Source: an uncultured Pelagibacteraceae bacterium (lineage in GTDB: Bacteria; Pseudomonadota; Alphaproteobacteria; Pelagibacterales; Pelagibacteraceae). From it: a DNA stretch of 64,000 nt. Below, piece by piece: positions 42,001 to 49,639 of this stretch (the stretch's first letter is position 1; the number at the start of each line of letters is the position of its first letter). A program made the position numbers and the translations under genes. The notes beneath the pieces are model-generated. The model was not told the origin of the DNA. It saw nothing but the letters and a program-made list of their open reading frames with translations, and did not search any database. The DNA lies in the NCBI GenBank assembly GCA_902598655.1, contig CACKCQ010000004.1, positions 24,751 through 88,750 on the forward strand, written 5' to 3'.

Positions 42001-42093
42001 TTTAGAGATTTTATCTCCTTCTTTTACAAGAATTTCTATGATTTCTACTTCTTCAAAATCTCCAATATCTGGAACTAGTAATTTTTCACTCAT
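39025..42093 (-). CDS. aceE: Pyruvate dehydrogenase E1 (homodimeric type) with N-terminal lipoyl domain
   Basis: Thiamin-diphosphate E1 that decarboxylates pyruvate and acetylates lipoate. At 1022 residues it is about 135 longer than E. coli AceE because residues 1-77 are a lipoyl domain (LVPDIGDFEEVEI, lipoylated K42 in ESDKSSVEVPS), followed by a Glu/Asn-rich linker (78-142). The E1 body starts at DIDPQETKEWLESL. The ThDP motif is GDGEIDEPEALGSIGLA through VVNCNLQRLDGPVRGN. Active-site His segments (GGHIGTFASAATLYDIG, GEGLQHQDGHSH) are present. The lipoyl domain is nearly the same as that of the adjacent aceF, suggesting duplication. Confidence 0.95.
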   Translation of the reverse strand: MSEKLLVPDIGDFEEVEIIEILVKEGDKISKNDPVITLESDKSSVEVPSAFEGVVDSINIKIGDKVSKGDLILTLSSENGTKQKQETIEKIPPATEKIIAEAENSNGYNNSELDTSAHKEIKVENTQVEEHNERLEIVENNNDIDPQETKEWLESLSAVVHSEGPERAHFLIKQLIDQAYKEGSNIPYTQNTPYINTIPADEEIKSPGDQNIERKIRALIRWNSAVMVVRANMRDPSLGGHIGTFASAATLYDIGMNHFWRAKSNKFGGDLIYFQGHSAPGIYARAFLEGRLDEKQLDRFRQEVYPGGLSSYPHPWLMPKFWQFPTVSMGLGPMMATYQARFMKYLINRKLIKDENRKVWSFLGDGEIDEPEALGSIGLAAREKLDNLIYVVNCNLQRLDGPVRGNGKIIQELEGIFRGAGWNVIKVIWGSYWDPLLANDKSGLLVKRMNEAVDGEYQAFKAKGGLYVRDNFFGKYPELKNLVASYTDSDIWKLNRGGHDPHKVYAAYHKAINTKGRPTVILAKTIKGYGMGKSGESINTTHQQKKLGVDDLLYYRDRFDVPLTDEQVKNIEYFRPDENSEEIKYLKKRRLDLGGYIPERSSFSKPIKTPSNDIFDFMKKSTGEKEMSTTMALVRMLTNLLRDKNVAPRLVPIIPDEARTFGMEGFFQKIGIYAHEGQKYEPEDSAQLSSYKEEKSGQVLEEGINEAGSMASWIAAGTSYSNHDIEMIPIYLFYSMFGFQRTGDFAWAAGDSQTRGFLIGATAGRTTLAGEGLQHQDGHSHLLASTIPNCVSYDPTFHYELATIFKEGLRRMHEKHENIFYYITTMNENYSHPEMPKNCEEGILKGMYKIKDFNKNKKNKIQLLGSGTILREMMEAAQILQNEYQVDSEVWSVTSFNELRRDGLETERYNLLNPGGEKKISYVEKCLGKTEGPILAASDYMRMNSDQIRPYINKSFYSLGTDGFGRSDTRKNLRKFFEVDKEHIVAYGLSILSNEQLIASKHAVDAIKKYKIDKDKPMPTKL

Positions 42094-42204
42094 TTCGCTA
42101 TTTGTATATATATATATTATTTACTTTTAATAGATGTATATTTTTGACCATTATTAAAATTTAGTAAAATTGATAATAAATGTTAAAAGAATAGATTATA
42201 TTTA

Positions 42205-42281
42205 GCGCCTGTAGCTCAATTGGATAGAGCGCTTGGCTACGGACCAGGAGGTTCTGGGTTCGACTCCTAGCAGGCGCACCA
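42205..42281 (+). tRNA. tRNA-Arg(ACG)
   Basis: A 77-nt tRNA with encoded CCA. Acceptor GCGCCTG pairs with CAGGCGC; D-arm GCTCAATTGGATAGAGC; anticodon stem-loop CTTGGCTACGGACCAGG with ACG; T-arm CTGGGTTCGACTCCTAG. A34 would be deaminated to inosine to read CGN codons. It lies just upstream of a tiny membrane ORF and a thioesterase on the same strand. Confidence 0.97.
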
Positions 42282-42294
42282 AATAGAAGGAAAA

Positions 42295-42378
42295 ATGAAA
42301 ACATCTTTGCAAAAATCTGTAATTTATTTTTTTGTAATAGTGTTAATAATATTACTTTTAATAACTTTAATAATTTAA
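42295..42378 (+). CDS. 27-residue membrane peptide between tRNA-Arg and thioesterase
   Basis: Open frame with a good Shine-Dalgarno (AGAAGG at 42285-42290, 4 nt before ATG 42295). It encodes MKTSLQKS followed by one hydrophobic helix (VIYFFVIVLIILLLITLII). The TAA overlaps the next ATG by one base (TAATG), the same coupling used by other genes in this window. It is most likely either a membrane microprotein or a leader that delivers ribosomes to the thioesterase gene. No family recognised. Confidence 0.5.
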   Translation: MKTSLQKSVIYFFVIVLIILLLITLII

Positions 42379-42797
42379 TGAAAAAATTTAAACAAATTAG
42401 CGTTAAAAAAGGTTTCATGAGACACAATGGTGGTTTGCTACTAAGAGATATCTCAAAAACTAAATATGAATTTAAAACCAAAATAAAAAAAAATCATCTT
42501 AACAGAGCTGGCATAACTCATGGTGGGTATATAGCATCGATTATAGATACCGGGTGTGGATCCGGAGCCCATAGAATTTCAGGTAATCAACCTTGTGTAA
42601 CTATAACACTTAATATTAACTTTATCGGGCCTTCTACTATTGGTGATGAAATTTTTGGATATGTAAAAATTAAAAAAAAAACAAAAAGCATGGTTTTTTT
42701 AGAGTGCTATTTAGAATGTAAAGGTAAAATAATTGCATCTGCTACAGGTATTTGGAAAATACTTCAACGTAAGTTACCCCACGCAGGTCTAAGCTAG
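42378..42797 (+). CDS. Hot-dog fold PaaI-type acyl-CoA thioesterase
   Basis: A 139-residue thioesterase. The catalytic segment NRAGITHGGYIASIIDTGCG (N42, HGG 48-50, D57) matches the PaaI/YdiI group, followed by the core strands VTITLNINFIGPS and IIASATGIWKI. It probably hydrolyses medium or aromatic acyl-CoAs. It is coupled to the upstream 27-aa ORF, and its TAG is shared with the convergent TRAP gene through the palindrome CTAG. Confidence 0.85.
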   Translation: MKKFKQISVKKGFMRHNGGLLLRDISKTKYEFKTKIKKNHLNRAGITHGGYIASIIDTGCGSGAHRISGNQPCVTITLNINFIGPSTIGDEIFGYVKIKKKTKSMVFLECYLECKGKIIASATGIWKILQRKLPHAGLS

Positions 42798-45115
42798 GTT
42801 CTTCTTTTTATATTTAAATAACCAAAGATTGATAAAAGAATAAGAGCAATAGGATAAACTATTTCTTTTTTTGGTCTATTCTGATTTTCAATTTTAAATT
42901 CATTAATAATATCTCCCATATCTAAACCAGATTTTTTTGCAATTCCATTCCATATTAAAGTATCAATTATGGTTTTATTATCTTCTACAACTAAGCTCAT
43001 TCCATAATCATCTAAACTGAAATTTTCATCAAAACTATTTTTTTCAATTACAAACAATTTATATCTTTCGCCGTACTCTGTAAGTCTAGTAATTTTAATT
43101 CTTATCTCTTTATTATAATCAAACTGTTTTTTGTTTATTTCTTCAATACTTAAATAGTTATATTTTGGGTAAAATTTATTTAGAATAAATTCTGGAGATA
43201 ATAATGAAATTGAAATTATTAAAAAGATAATAATTTCGTACCATCTCAGTTTATTTATAAACCATCCCTGAGTAGCAGATGTAAATACTAAAATCCCAAT
43301 CAATGAGGTTACTATAACCATTAAGCCATGCCATATGCTTTCAATACCAATTAATAATAACTCACTGTTAAATAAGAATACAATAGGAAGTATTCCAGTT
43401 CTCAGACTATACCAAAATGCCTGGCCTCCTGTTCTTAATGGGTCTCCGCCAGAAATAGCAGCAGCTGCGTAAGATGCTAAGCCAACTGGAGGTGTTACGT
43501 CTGCCATTAGGCCAAAATAAAACACGAATAAATGAACCGCAATTAAAGGAAAAATAAATCCTGATGCATTTCCAACATCCACAAGAACAGTTGCCATTAG
43601 AGATGCTACAACAACGTAGTTTGCCGTAGTTGGTAAACCCATACCCAAAAGTAAACACAAAATAATAGTTAAAAATAAGAGAATAATAACATTATCTTTT
43701 GCAATCGACTCGATTACAATTATTAAATTAGTACTCAAACCTGTAGATCCAACTGCACCAACTATAATACCTGCTGTTGCAATTGCTATTCCGACACTAA
43801 CCATATTCAAAGCACCCTTTTCAAAACCAACAACAGTTTGGTTGTACCAATAAATTAAAGCATTCTTAAAGTTCTTTTCTTTAAAAATTTTATTTAAAAG
43901 ATTAACTATAATTAAAGTTATTGTTGCAAAAAAAATAGAGTAAGAAGCAGTAAGCCTCATATAAACTAGTAGATATATAAGAACAAATATTGGAACTAAA
44001 AAATGTATTCCTTCAAAAAATGTTTTTTTCAATTTTGGAATATCGTTTTCATCCATACCTTTTAAATTTAATTTAAGCGCTTCAAGGTGAGATATATAAA
44101 ATAGCGCAATGTAAGAAATTATAGCTGGTAAAAAAGCATGTTTAACAACTTCAAAATATGTAACACCGATAAAACTTGCCATCACAAAAGCTGCTGCTCC
44201 CATAACAGGAGGCATTATTTGACCATTAACTGATGAAGATACTTCGATTGCACCCGCTTTTTCTTTGGAAAAACCAGTCTTTTTCATAATTGGAATTGTA
44301 AATGTTCCAGTTGTAACTGTATTAGCAATTGATGATCCAGAGATTAATCCTGTCATACCAGATCCAAGAATAGCTGCTTTAGCAGGACCACCTCGCATTT
44401 TTCCAACCATTGCAAAAGCTAAATCTAAAAAATATTTACCCCCTCCAGCAGTTTCTAAAAGTGCTCCAAAAAGTACAAAGAGAAATATGAAATCTACAGA
44501 AACACCTATCGGAATTCCGAAAATAGCTTCTTGATCAAACCATTGAAAACCGACTAACCTTTTTAATGATAATCCACCATGAGAAATTATGTCTGGTGCA
44601 TATTGCCCAAAATAAGAAAATAACAAAAAACAAACTGCAATAACAACCAATGGGACACCTATTACTCTGCGTGTAGCCTCTAGAAGAATTAATATTCCAA
44701 TTATTCCGAGTATTAACTCAATTGGAATAGTAAAATTATCGGAAAGATTTATTTTAAGTAATATTCCACCCCTATCTACTAATTGATCATAAAAAACATA
44801 AATATATAAACAACAAATTGCACCTGTTATTGCAATTAATATATCTATAAAATTTACTTTTTTACCCCTTGCATATGGAAATATTAAAAAAGCTAGTAAA
44901 AGTGCAAAGCCAAGATGAATTGCTCTAGCTGGTAAACCTTTAAACATTCCAAAATTTAACCAAAATGGAAATGGAGAAGCATACCAAAGCTGAAATAAAG
45001 ACCAGGTTATTGCAATAATAGCAACTAACTTTAAATGAAAACCTGTTAGGTTTCTTGTAGGAGAAAGATCTTCTTTAATCTTATTTTCAATTTTTTTATC
45101 TATGTCTGCTGACAT
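42794..45115 (-). CDS. TRAP transporter fused permease (4TM/12TM, TAXI-type) with C-terminal PDZ-like domain
   Basis: A 773-residue permease fusing the small (DctQ-like) and large (DctM-like) subunits, as in TAXI-TRAP systems. It is predominantly membrane-spanning, with conserved segments GSGMTGLISGSSIANTVTTGTFTIPIM, VEVSSSVNGQIMPPVMGAAAFVM and LGMGLPTTANYVVVA. The last roughly 100 residues are soluble and PDZ-like (IWNGIAKKSGLDMGDIINEF), a DUF3394-type extension, then a final TM helix. It is driven by an ion gradient and fed by the upstream binding protein. Confidence 0.93.
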   Translation of the reverse strand: MSADIDKKIENKIKEDLSPTRNLTGFHLKLVAIIAITWSLFQLWYASPFPFWLNFGMFKGLPARAIHLGFALLLAFLIFPYARGKKVNFIDILIAITGAICCLYIYVFYDQLVDRGGILLKINLSDNFTIPIELILGIIGILILLEATRRVIGVPLVVIAVCFLLFSYFGQYAPDIISHGGLSLKRLVGFQWFDQEAIFGIPIGVSVDFIFLFVLFGALLETAGGGKYFLDLAFAMVGKMRGGPAKAAILGSGMTGLISGSSIANTVTTGTFTIPIMKKTGFSKEKAGAIEVSSSVNGQIMPPVMGAAAFVMASFIGVTYFEVVKHAFLPAIISYIALFYISHLEALKLNLKGMDENDIPKLKKTFFEGIHFLVPIFVLIYLLVYMRLTASYSIFFATITLIIVNLLNKIFKEKNFKNALIYWYNQTVVGFEKGALNMVSVGIAIATAGIIVGAVGSTGLSTNLIIVIESIAKDNVIILLFLTIILCLLLGMGLPTTANYVVVASLMATVLVDVGNASGFIFPLIAVHLFVFYFGLMADVTPPVGLASYAAAAISGGDPLRTGGQAFWYSLRTGILPIVFLFNSELLLIGIESIWHGLMVIVTSLIGILVFTSATQGWFINKLRWYEIIIFLIISISLLSPEFILNKFYPKYNYLSIEEINKKQFDYNKEIRIKITRLTEYGERYKLFVIEKNSFDENFSLDDYGMSLVVEDNKTIIDTLIWNGIAKKSGLDMGDIINEFKIENQNRPKKEIVYPIALILLSIFGYLNIKRRT

Positions 45116-45128
45116 TCAGCTTAATATA

Positions 45129-45165
45129 TAAAAAAAAAGGCCCAATAGATATATTGGGCCTAAAT
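45129..45165 (-). terminator. Intrinsic terminator between TAXI binding protein and permease
   Basis: Perfect 9-bp GC-rich stem GGCCCAATA / TATTGGGCC with a GATA loop (45139-45160), followed on the minus strand by nine T residues. It lies after the binding-protein stop and before the permease start. Partial termination here would give far more binding protein than permease mRNA, a common arrangement for binding-protein transporters. Confidence 0.88.
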
Positions 45166-45182
45166 TTTTTATATAGATTTAA

Positions 45183-46190
45183 TTACATTAAACCAGCTTC
45201 TTTATAATATTTAACTGCTCCAGGATGAAGTGGTGCTGATAAACCATCAGCTATCATATTTTTTTTCTCTAAAGGAGCGAAAGCTGGATGTTGTTTTCTA
45301 AAATCATCAAAATTTTCAAAAACAGCTTTTGTAACCTGATAAACTAAATCCTCAGAAACATCCATACTTGTTACTACGGTAGCTTTGACACCAAATGTAG
45401 TTACATCTTTTTTCTGTTTAGTATAAGTACCTTTTGGAATTGTTGCAGATGCATAATAATCAGCTCCACTAATAATTCCATCAATTACATCTCCTGTTAA
45501 ATTGATTGGCATTGCTTTAGCCGCACATGTTGCCGCTTGTTCCATTGCCCCATTTGGAAAACCTACTGAATATCCAAACGCATCAATTTTACCATCGCAT
45601 AGAGCTTTTACTTGCTCTGAAGATGTTAGCTCAGTAACTGATTTAAAGAAGCTGTTGTCAACTCCCATAGCTTTCATTAATTCTTCCATAGTTCCTCTTT
45701 GACCAGAACCTGGATTTCCAATGTTTACTACTTTTCCTTTGAGACCCATAAAATCTTTGACTTTTGCTTTTTTTCTAGCCCAGATTTGAAATGGCTCATT
45801 ATGTACTGAGAAAACAGCTCTTAAATTTTTGAATTGTTTCCCTTCCCATTTGCTTGATCCATTGTAAGCATGATATTGCCAGTCAGATTGTGCTACACCA
45901 AATTGAAACTCGCCATCTTTAATTTGTCCGATGTTATAATTTGAGCCTCCAGTTGAAGGAGCGGTACATCTGTAAGCTTTATCTTTCATACCTTTTTTTC
46001 TACCATGTTCAGCACTAATTGCTGATTTGTGTAACATTTTACAAATAGCGTTTCCTGTCTGAAAATAAACTCCAGTTGGTCCTCCTGTGCCTATTGTAAA
46101 AAACTCTGCTGATTTTGCTATTGATCCGAATGAAAAAATAGCAGCAAAAATAATCAGAGAGCTTGATATTGTTGATAATATTTTTTTCAT
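45183..46190 (-). CDS. TAXI-family TRAP transporter solute-binding protein
   Basis: Periplasmic binding protein, 335 residues. The signal peptide is MKKILSTISSSLIIFAAIFS... with cleavage likely after SIAKSAE-type sequence. The mature part begins FFTIGTGGPTGVYFQTG, the hallmark TAXI ligand site, and contains GSGQRGTMEELMKAMG. A strong ribosome site (GAGAGGG, 46194-46201 region) precedes ATG. It lies 108 nt downstream of the aminotransferase gene, giving room for its own promoter. The ligand is unknown. Confidence 0.94.
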   Translation of the reverse strand: MKKILSTISSSLIIFAAIFSFGSIAKSAEFFTIGTGGPTGVYFQTGNAICKMLHKSAISAEHGRKKGMKDKAYRCTAPSTGGSNYNIGQIKDGEFQFGVAQSDWQYHAYNGSSKWEGKQFKNLRAVFSVHNEPFQIWARKKAKVKDFMGLKGKVVNIGNPGSGQRGTMEELMKAMGVDNSFFKSVTELTSSEQVKALCDGKIDAFGYSVGFPNGAMEQAATCAAKAMPINLTGDVIDGIISGADYYASATIPKGTYTKQKKDVTTFGVKATVVTSMDVSEDLVYQVTKAVFENFDDFRKQHPAFAPLEKKNMIADGLSAPLHPGAVKYYKEAGLM

Positions 46191-46298
46191 ATACCCTCTC
46201 TAAAGTTTTAAAATCGAATCTAACTATTTATTACTACGAGTGTCTAGTAAATTCAGTTAATATAAGTATTGTTAATTAAGGAATTTTTTAACTGATTA

Positions 46299-47522
46299 TT
46301 ATTTTTCAACCCAAGATTTTAATTTATTTACTCCTTCTACAACCCTAGGGGCGTAAAATTTTATTAACTCATCATTAATATCAGTTTTTTCATTAATATT
46401 TTTCATAAATATATCACCGTCAAAATCTGTAAAACTTAGACGAACAATCATCCTTTTTTCATCAAATCCAAAGTCACTTCCTGGAAGTAAAGCAATATTT
46501 AAATTAGTTAAAATTTCATCACACATGATTGAAGAATTATTAAATTTCTTGTTCAAAAATTCAGGCATCAAATAAAAGCCACCCATGGGTTTGTTCATAA
46601 TAATATTATTAGATTTTAAATTTCTATATACGTATTCTCCAACAGCTTTAAGAATTTTTTTTGATTTTAAGATATATTCATCATGGTTAGCATTAAAAGC
46701 AGATATTGCAGCAAACTGTATTGGTGAACTTACAGCGGAAAACGTTTCACTTGCTAAAACTTTCATAGATTTAAGTAATTCAATTTTTTTCTTTGGTATT
46801 ATAAAGTACCCAAGTCTCCATCCTCCAGCGCCACACCATTTACTTAATCCGTTACTTATTACGACATTATCAGGGCAGTTTTCGAAAATAGAAATATAAT
46901 TTTTATCAAATGTTAATTCAGAATAAATTTCATCTGATAAAACTAAAATATTATACTTTTTTACTATTAAAGAAATTTCTTTTAAATTTACGCATACTTG
47001 TCCTGATGGATTATTTGGAGAATTAAGAAATAAAAGATATTTTTTATCTGGTTTTTTCAAAATAATTTTTTCTATTTCTTGAGCTTTAGGAAACCAATTA
47101 TTTTCAGCAGATGTTTGTATCCAATTATAGTTATTTTTAGCTATTATTGATTGTGGCTTATAAGATACCCAACTTGGAGCTGGCAATAAAACTTCGCCTT
47201 CAAATGCTAAATGCATCAAGAACATAAGCTCTTTGGTACCAGGACCTATTATGACTTGATCTGCGTCAAAATTATAATTTTTCTTTTTTGACTCATATTT
47301 TGCGATTGAACCTCTTAATTTATCTAATCCTTGGATAGGTAAATAACTTTTTTGATGTGCATTTTTTTTTAATTCTTCAACAATAGTAATTGGAACTGGA
47401 AATGGTGATTGTCCAAATCCAAACTTAATAATATTTTTTCCTTCAATTTCAATAACTTTTGATTTTTCATTTATTTTTAGTGTTGCTGATAAACTTAAGT
47501 TTTTGATTGTATCTTTGATCAT
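46299..47522 (-). CDS. PLP-dependent class I/II aminotransferase
   Basis: A 407-residue fold-type I aminotransferase. Substrate-side GFGQSPFPVP, PLP contacts NSPNNPSGQVC and LVLSDEIYSELTF, and the Schiff-base lysine in SNGLSKWCGAGGWRLGY (about residue 229) are visible; the C-terminal Arg segment is MIVRLSFTDFDG. The substrate is not identified. It is coupled by one base to the upstream acetoacetyl-CoA synthetase, and the TAXI-TRAP genes follow, so a shared catabolic role is plausible. Confidence 0.9.
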   Translation of the reverse strand: MIKDTIKNLSLSATLKINEKSKVIEIEGKNIIKFGFGQSPFPVPITIVEELKKNAHQKSYLPIQGLDKLRGSIAKYESKKKNYNFDADQVIIGPGTKELMFLMHLAFEGEVLLPAPSWVSYKPQSIIAKNNYNWIQTSAENNWFPKAQEIEKIILKKPDKKYLLFLNSPNNPSGQVCVNLKEISLIVKKYNILVLSDEIYSELTFDKNYISIFENCPDNVVISNGLSKWCGAGGWRLGYFIIPKKKIELLKSMKVLASETFSAVSSPIQFAAISAFNANHDEYILKSKKILKAVGEYVYRNLKSNNIIMNKPMGGFYLMPEFLNKKFNNSSIMCDEILTNLNIALLPGSDFGFDEKRMIVRLSFTDFDGDIFMKNINEKTDINDELIKFYAPRVVEGVNKLKSWVEK

Positions 47523-49477
47523 TACGATTTTAATTCAATAAGATTTTTATATTCATTTAAAGCAGATGGATTGGATAATGCTTCAATATTATTTATTTTG
47601 TTGCCGTCTATTATATTTTTAACAGCTACCTCTACAATTTTACCATTCTTAGTTCTGGGAATATCATTTACTGCAATTATTTTAGCAGGTACATGTCTTG
47701 GAGAAGCCTCATATCTAATTGTTGTTTTTAATTTTGAAATTAATTTTTTATCTAATCTATTATTTTTTGATAATATTACAAAAAGTATTATTCTTACATC
47801 ATTATCCCAAGATTGACCTACTACGATAGACTCTTTTACTTCTTTAAATTTTTCTACAACAGAATAAATTTCAGCTGTGCCAAGTCTAACACCACCTGGG
47901 TTTAATGTTGCATCAGATCTTCCATAAATAATATAAGACCCATTATTCTTTCTCTCAGCATAATCTCCATGATGCCAAATATTTTTGAATTTTGAAAAGT
48001 AAGCTTTTTTATATTTAACTTTTCCAGGATCATTCCAAAATTTTAAAGGCATTGATGGAAAAGGGTTTCTGCAAACTAATTCTCCTTTTTTATTTAAAAT
48101 TGATTTACCTTTTTCAGAAAACACTGCTGTATCCATGCCAAGACCATTGTTTTGGATTTCGCCAATGTTTACAGATGAATAAATGTTTCCATTTACAAAA
48201 CAGGAGACAATATCTGTTCCTCCAGAAATAGATGCTAAATGAACATTTTTTTTTATATTTCTGTAAACAAATTCAAAACCATCTTTAGAAAGTGGAGATC
48301 CTGTAGAACAAATCGTTTTTAAAAATTTGAGTTTTATTTTTTCTTTTACCTTAACATTCTGTTTAATAAGTTGATCAATATATTTCGCACTTATACCAAA
48401 TAGAGTAACTTTCTCCTTATTTGCAATTTTTAACAATAACTCTGGAGATTTATGCATAGGAAAACCATCAAATAGCAATATTGATGCTTTAGATGCTAGG
48501 GCTGTAACAAGCCAGTTCCACATCATCCATCCACAAGTTGTAAAGTAAAATACATTATCATTTGGTTTTATATTGCAATGTAATTGATGCTCTTTCAAAT
48601 GTTGCAATAAAACACCACCAGATCTATGGCAAATACATTTTGGTTTACCTGTAGTGCCGCTTGAGTATAAAATTGCTAATTCGTGGTCAAAATCAAATTT
48701 TTTTAATTTATTTCTGCTTATTTCAAGTTTTTTAATCTCAGTGAAATTATAAATTTTTATATTTTTAATTTTGTTAAATTTTCTTAATTTTTTTCCAGGG
48801 TAATTTAAAATTAATACTGATTTTATACTTTTTATTTTTTTTAATATTTTAGGCAATCTCTCAATAATATTTATTTCCTTTCCGTTATAATAATATTTAT
48901 CAGTAATAACTAGTAATTTAGGTTTAATTTGGGAAAAACGTTCGATAACACCAGGTACACCAAAATCAGGTGAGCACGAGCTCCAGATTGATCCTATAGC
49001 GCTAGCACCTAAGAAACACTCAACTGTTTCTATCTGATTTGGAGTATATGCTGCTATCCTATCCTTTTCAGAAATATTTATTTTTTTGTAAAATGTAATT
49101 ATTTTTTTTACATCTATATTAAGTTCTTTCCAGGATTTTTGCTCTCTGTAACCATTTTCACTAACAAATGTGATAGCTTTTTGATTGGAATTTTTAGCTA
49201 AAAGATTTTCTGTAAAATTTAATTTTGAATTAACAAAAAACTTACTATTAATAAGGTCCTTTGTTAGTTTAAATTTATCAGTTTTTTTACCTACAACTTC
49301 AAAATATTCCCAGATTGAATTCCAAAAATCTTTTGGATTTTTTACACTCCATTTTAATAACTTTGTATAATTTCTTGAAAAATTATATTTATAATATTTT
49401 GAAATAAATTTCTCATATGCAAATAAATTCGAATTTTTTATAAGTCCTTTAGACGGTTCCCAAAGTTTTTTAGGCAT
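47522..49477 (-). CDS. Acetoacetyl-CoA synthetase (acetoacetate-CoA ligase)
   Basis: ANL-superfamily ligase making acetoacetyl-CoA from acetoacetate, ATP and CoA. It is 651 residues. The N-terminal cap (KLWEPS, FWNSIWEYFEV) is typical of acetoacetyl-CoA synthetases and distinguishes it from acetyl-CoA synthetase. The P-loop is LYSSGTTGKPKC, the motif GGTDIVSCFV follows, and the hinge/C-terminal domain contains GRSDATLNPGGVRLG and the catalytic Lys in IPRTKNGKIVE. First gene of the minus-strand aminotransferase/TAXI unit. Confidence 0.93.
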   Translation of the reverse strand: MPKKLWEPSKGLIKNSNLFAYEKFISKYYKYNFSRNYTKLLKWSVKNPKDFWNSIWEYFEVVGKKTDKFKLTKDLINSKFFVNSKLNFTENLLAKNSNQKAITFVSENGYREQKSWKELNIDVKKIITFYKKINISEKDRIAAYTPNQIETVECFLGASAIGSIWSSCSPDFGVPGVIERFSQIKPKLLVITDKYYYNGKEINIIERLPKILKKIKSIKSVLILNYPGKKLRKFNKIKNIKIYNFTEIKKLEISRNKLKKFDFDHELAILYSSGTTGKPKCICHRSGGVLLQHLKEHQLHCNIKPNDNVFYFTTCGWMMWNWLVTALASKASILLFDGFPMHKSPELLLKIANKEKVTLFGISAKYIDQLIKQNVKVKEKIKLKFLKTICSTGSPLSKDGFEFVYRNIKKNVHLASISGGTDIVSCFVNGNIYSSVNIGEIQNNGLGMDTAVFSEKGKSILNKKGELVCRNPFPSMPLKFWNDPGKVKYKKAYFSKFKNIWHHGDYAERKNNGSYIIYGRSDATLNPGGVRLGTAEIYSVVEKFKEVKESIVVGQSWDNDVRIILFVILSKNNRLDKKLISKLKTTIRYEASPRHVPAKIIAVNDIPRTKNGKIVEVAVKNIIDGNKINNIEALSNPSALNEYKNLIELKS

Positions 49478-49639
49478 TAAATATTTATATTTATATTGTA
49501 AAATTTATGCTAACCTTAGATGATATAAATTGAAAATGAGAACTTTTTCCTATCTGATTCGGACTAGTTTTAGTCTATTTTTGTTCTTTTTGAGTAACAA
49601 AATATAGTAGGCTTAAAAAAGATCATACTAAAAGTTGAT
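49478..49639. other. Divergent intergenic region
   Basis: 162 AT-rich bases between divergent acetoacetyl-CoA synthetase and helicase genes. A small inverted repeat GACTA-GTTT-TAGTC lies near 49562-49575 followed by T-rich sequence on the plus strand; it could be a leader hairpin of the helicase mRNA but is too weak to call a terminator. Confidence 0.3.

Noticed and set aside
42100..42120. TA dinucleotide run upstream of aceE
   Set aside because: Short (about six units) and expected by chance in such AT-rich DNA; no evidence of phase variation.
42161..42481. 106-codon minus-strand frame across tRNA-Arg
   Set aside because: Antisense to a complete tRNA and to the thioesterase start; residues in the middle are just translated tRNA complement.
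49562..49590. GACTA/TAGTC hairpin followed by T-rich sequence
   Set aside because: Stem only 5 bp and no upstream plus-strand gene to terminate; likely chance or a weak leader structure.
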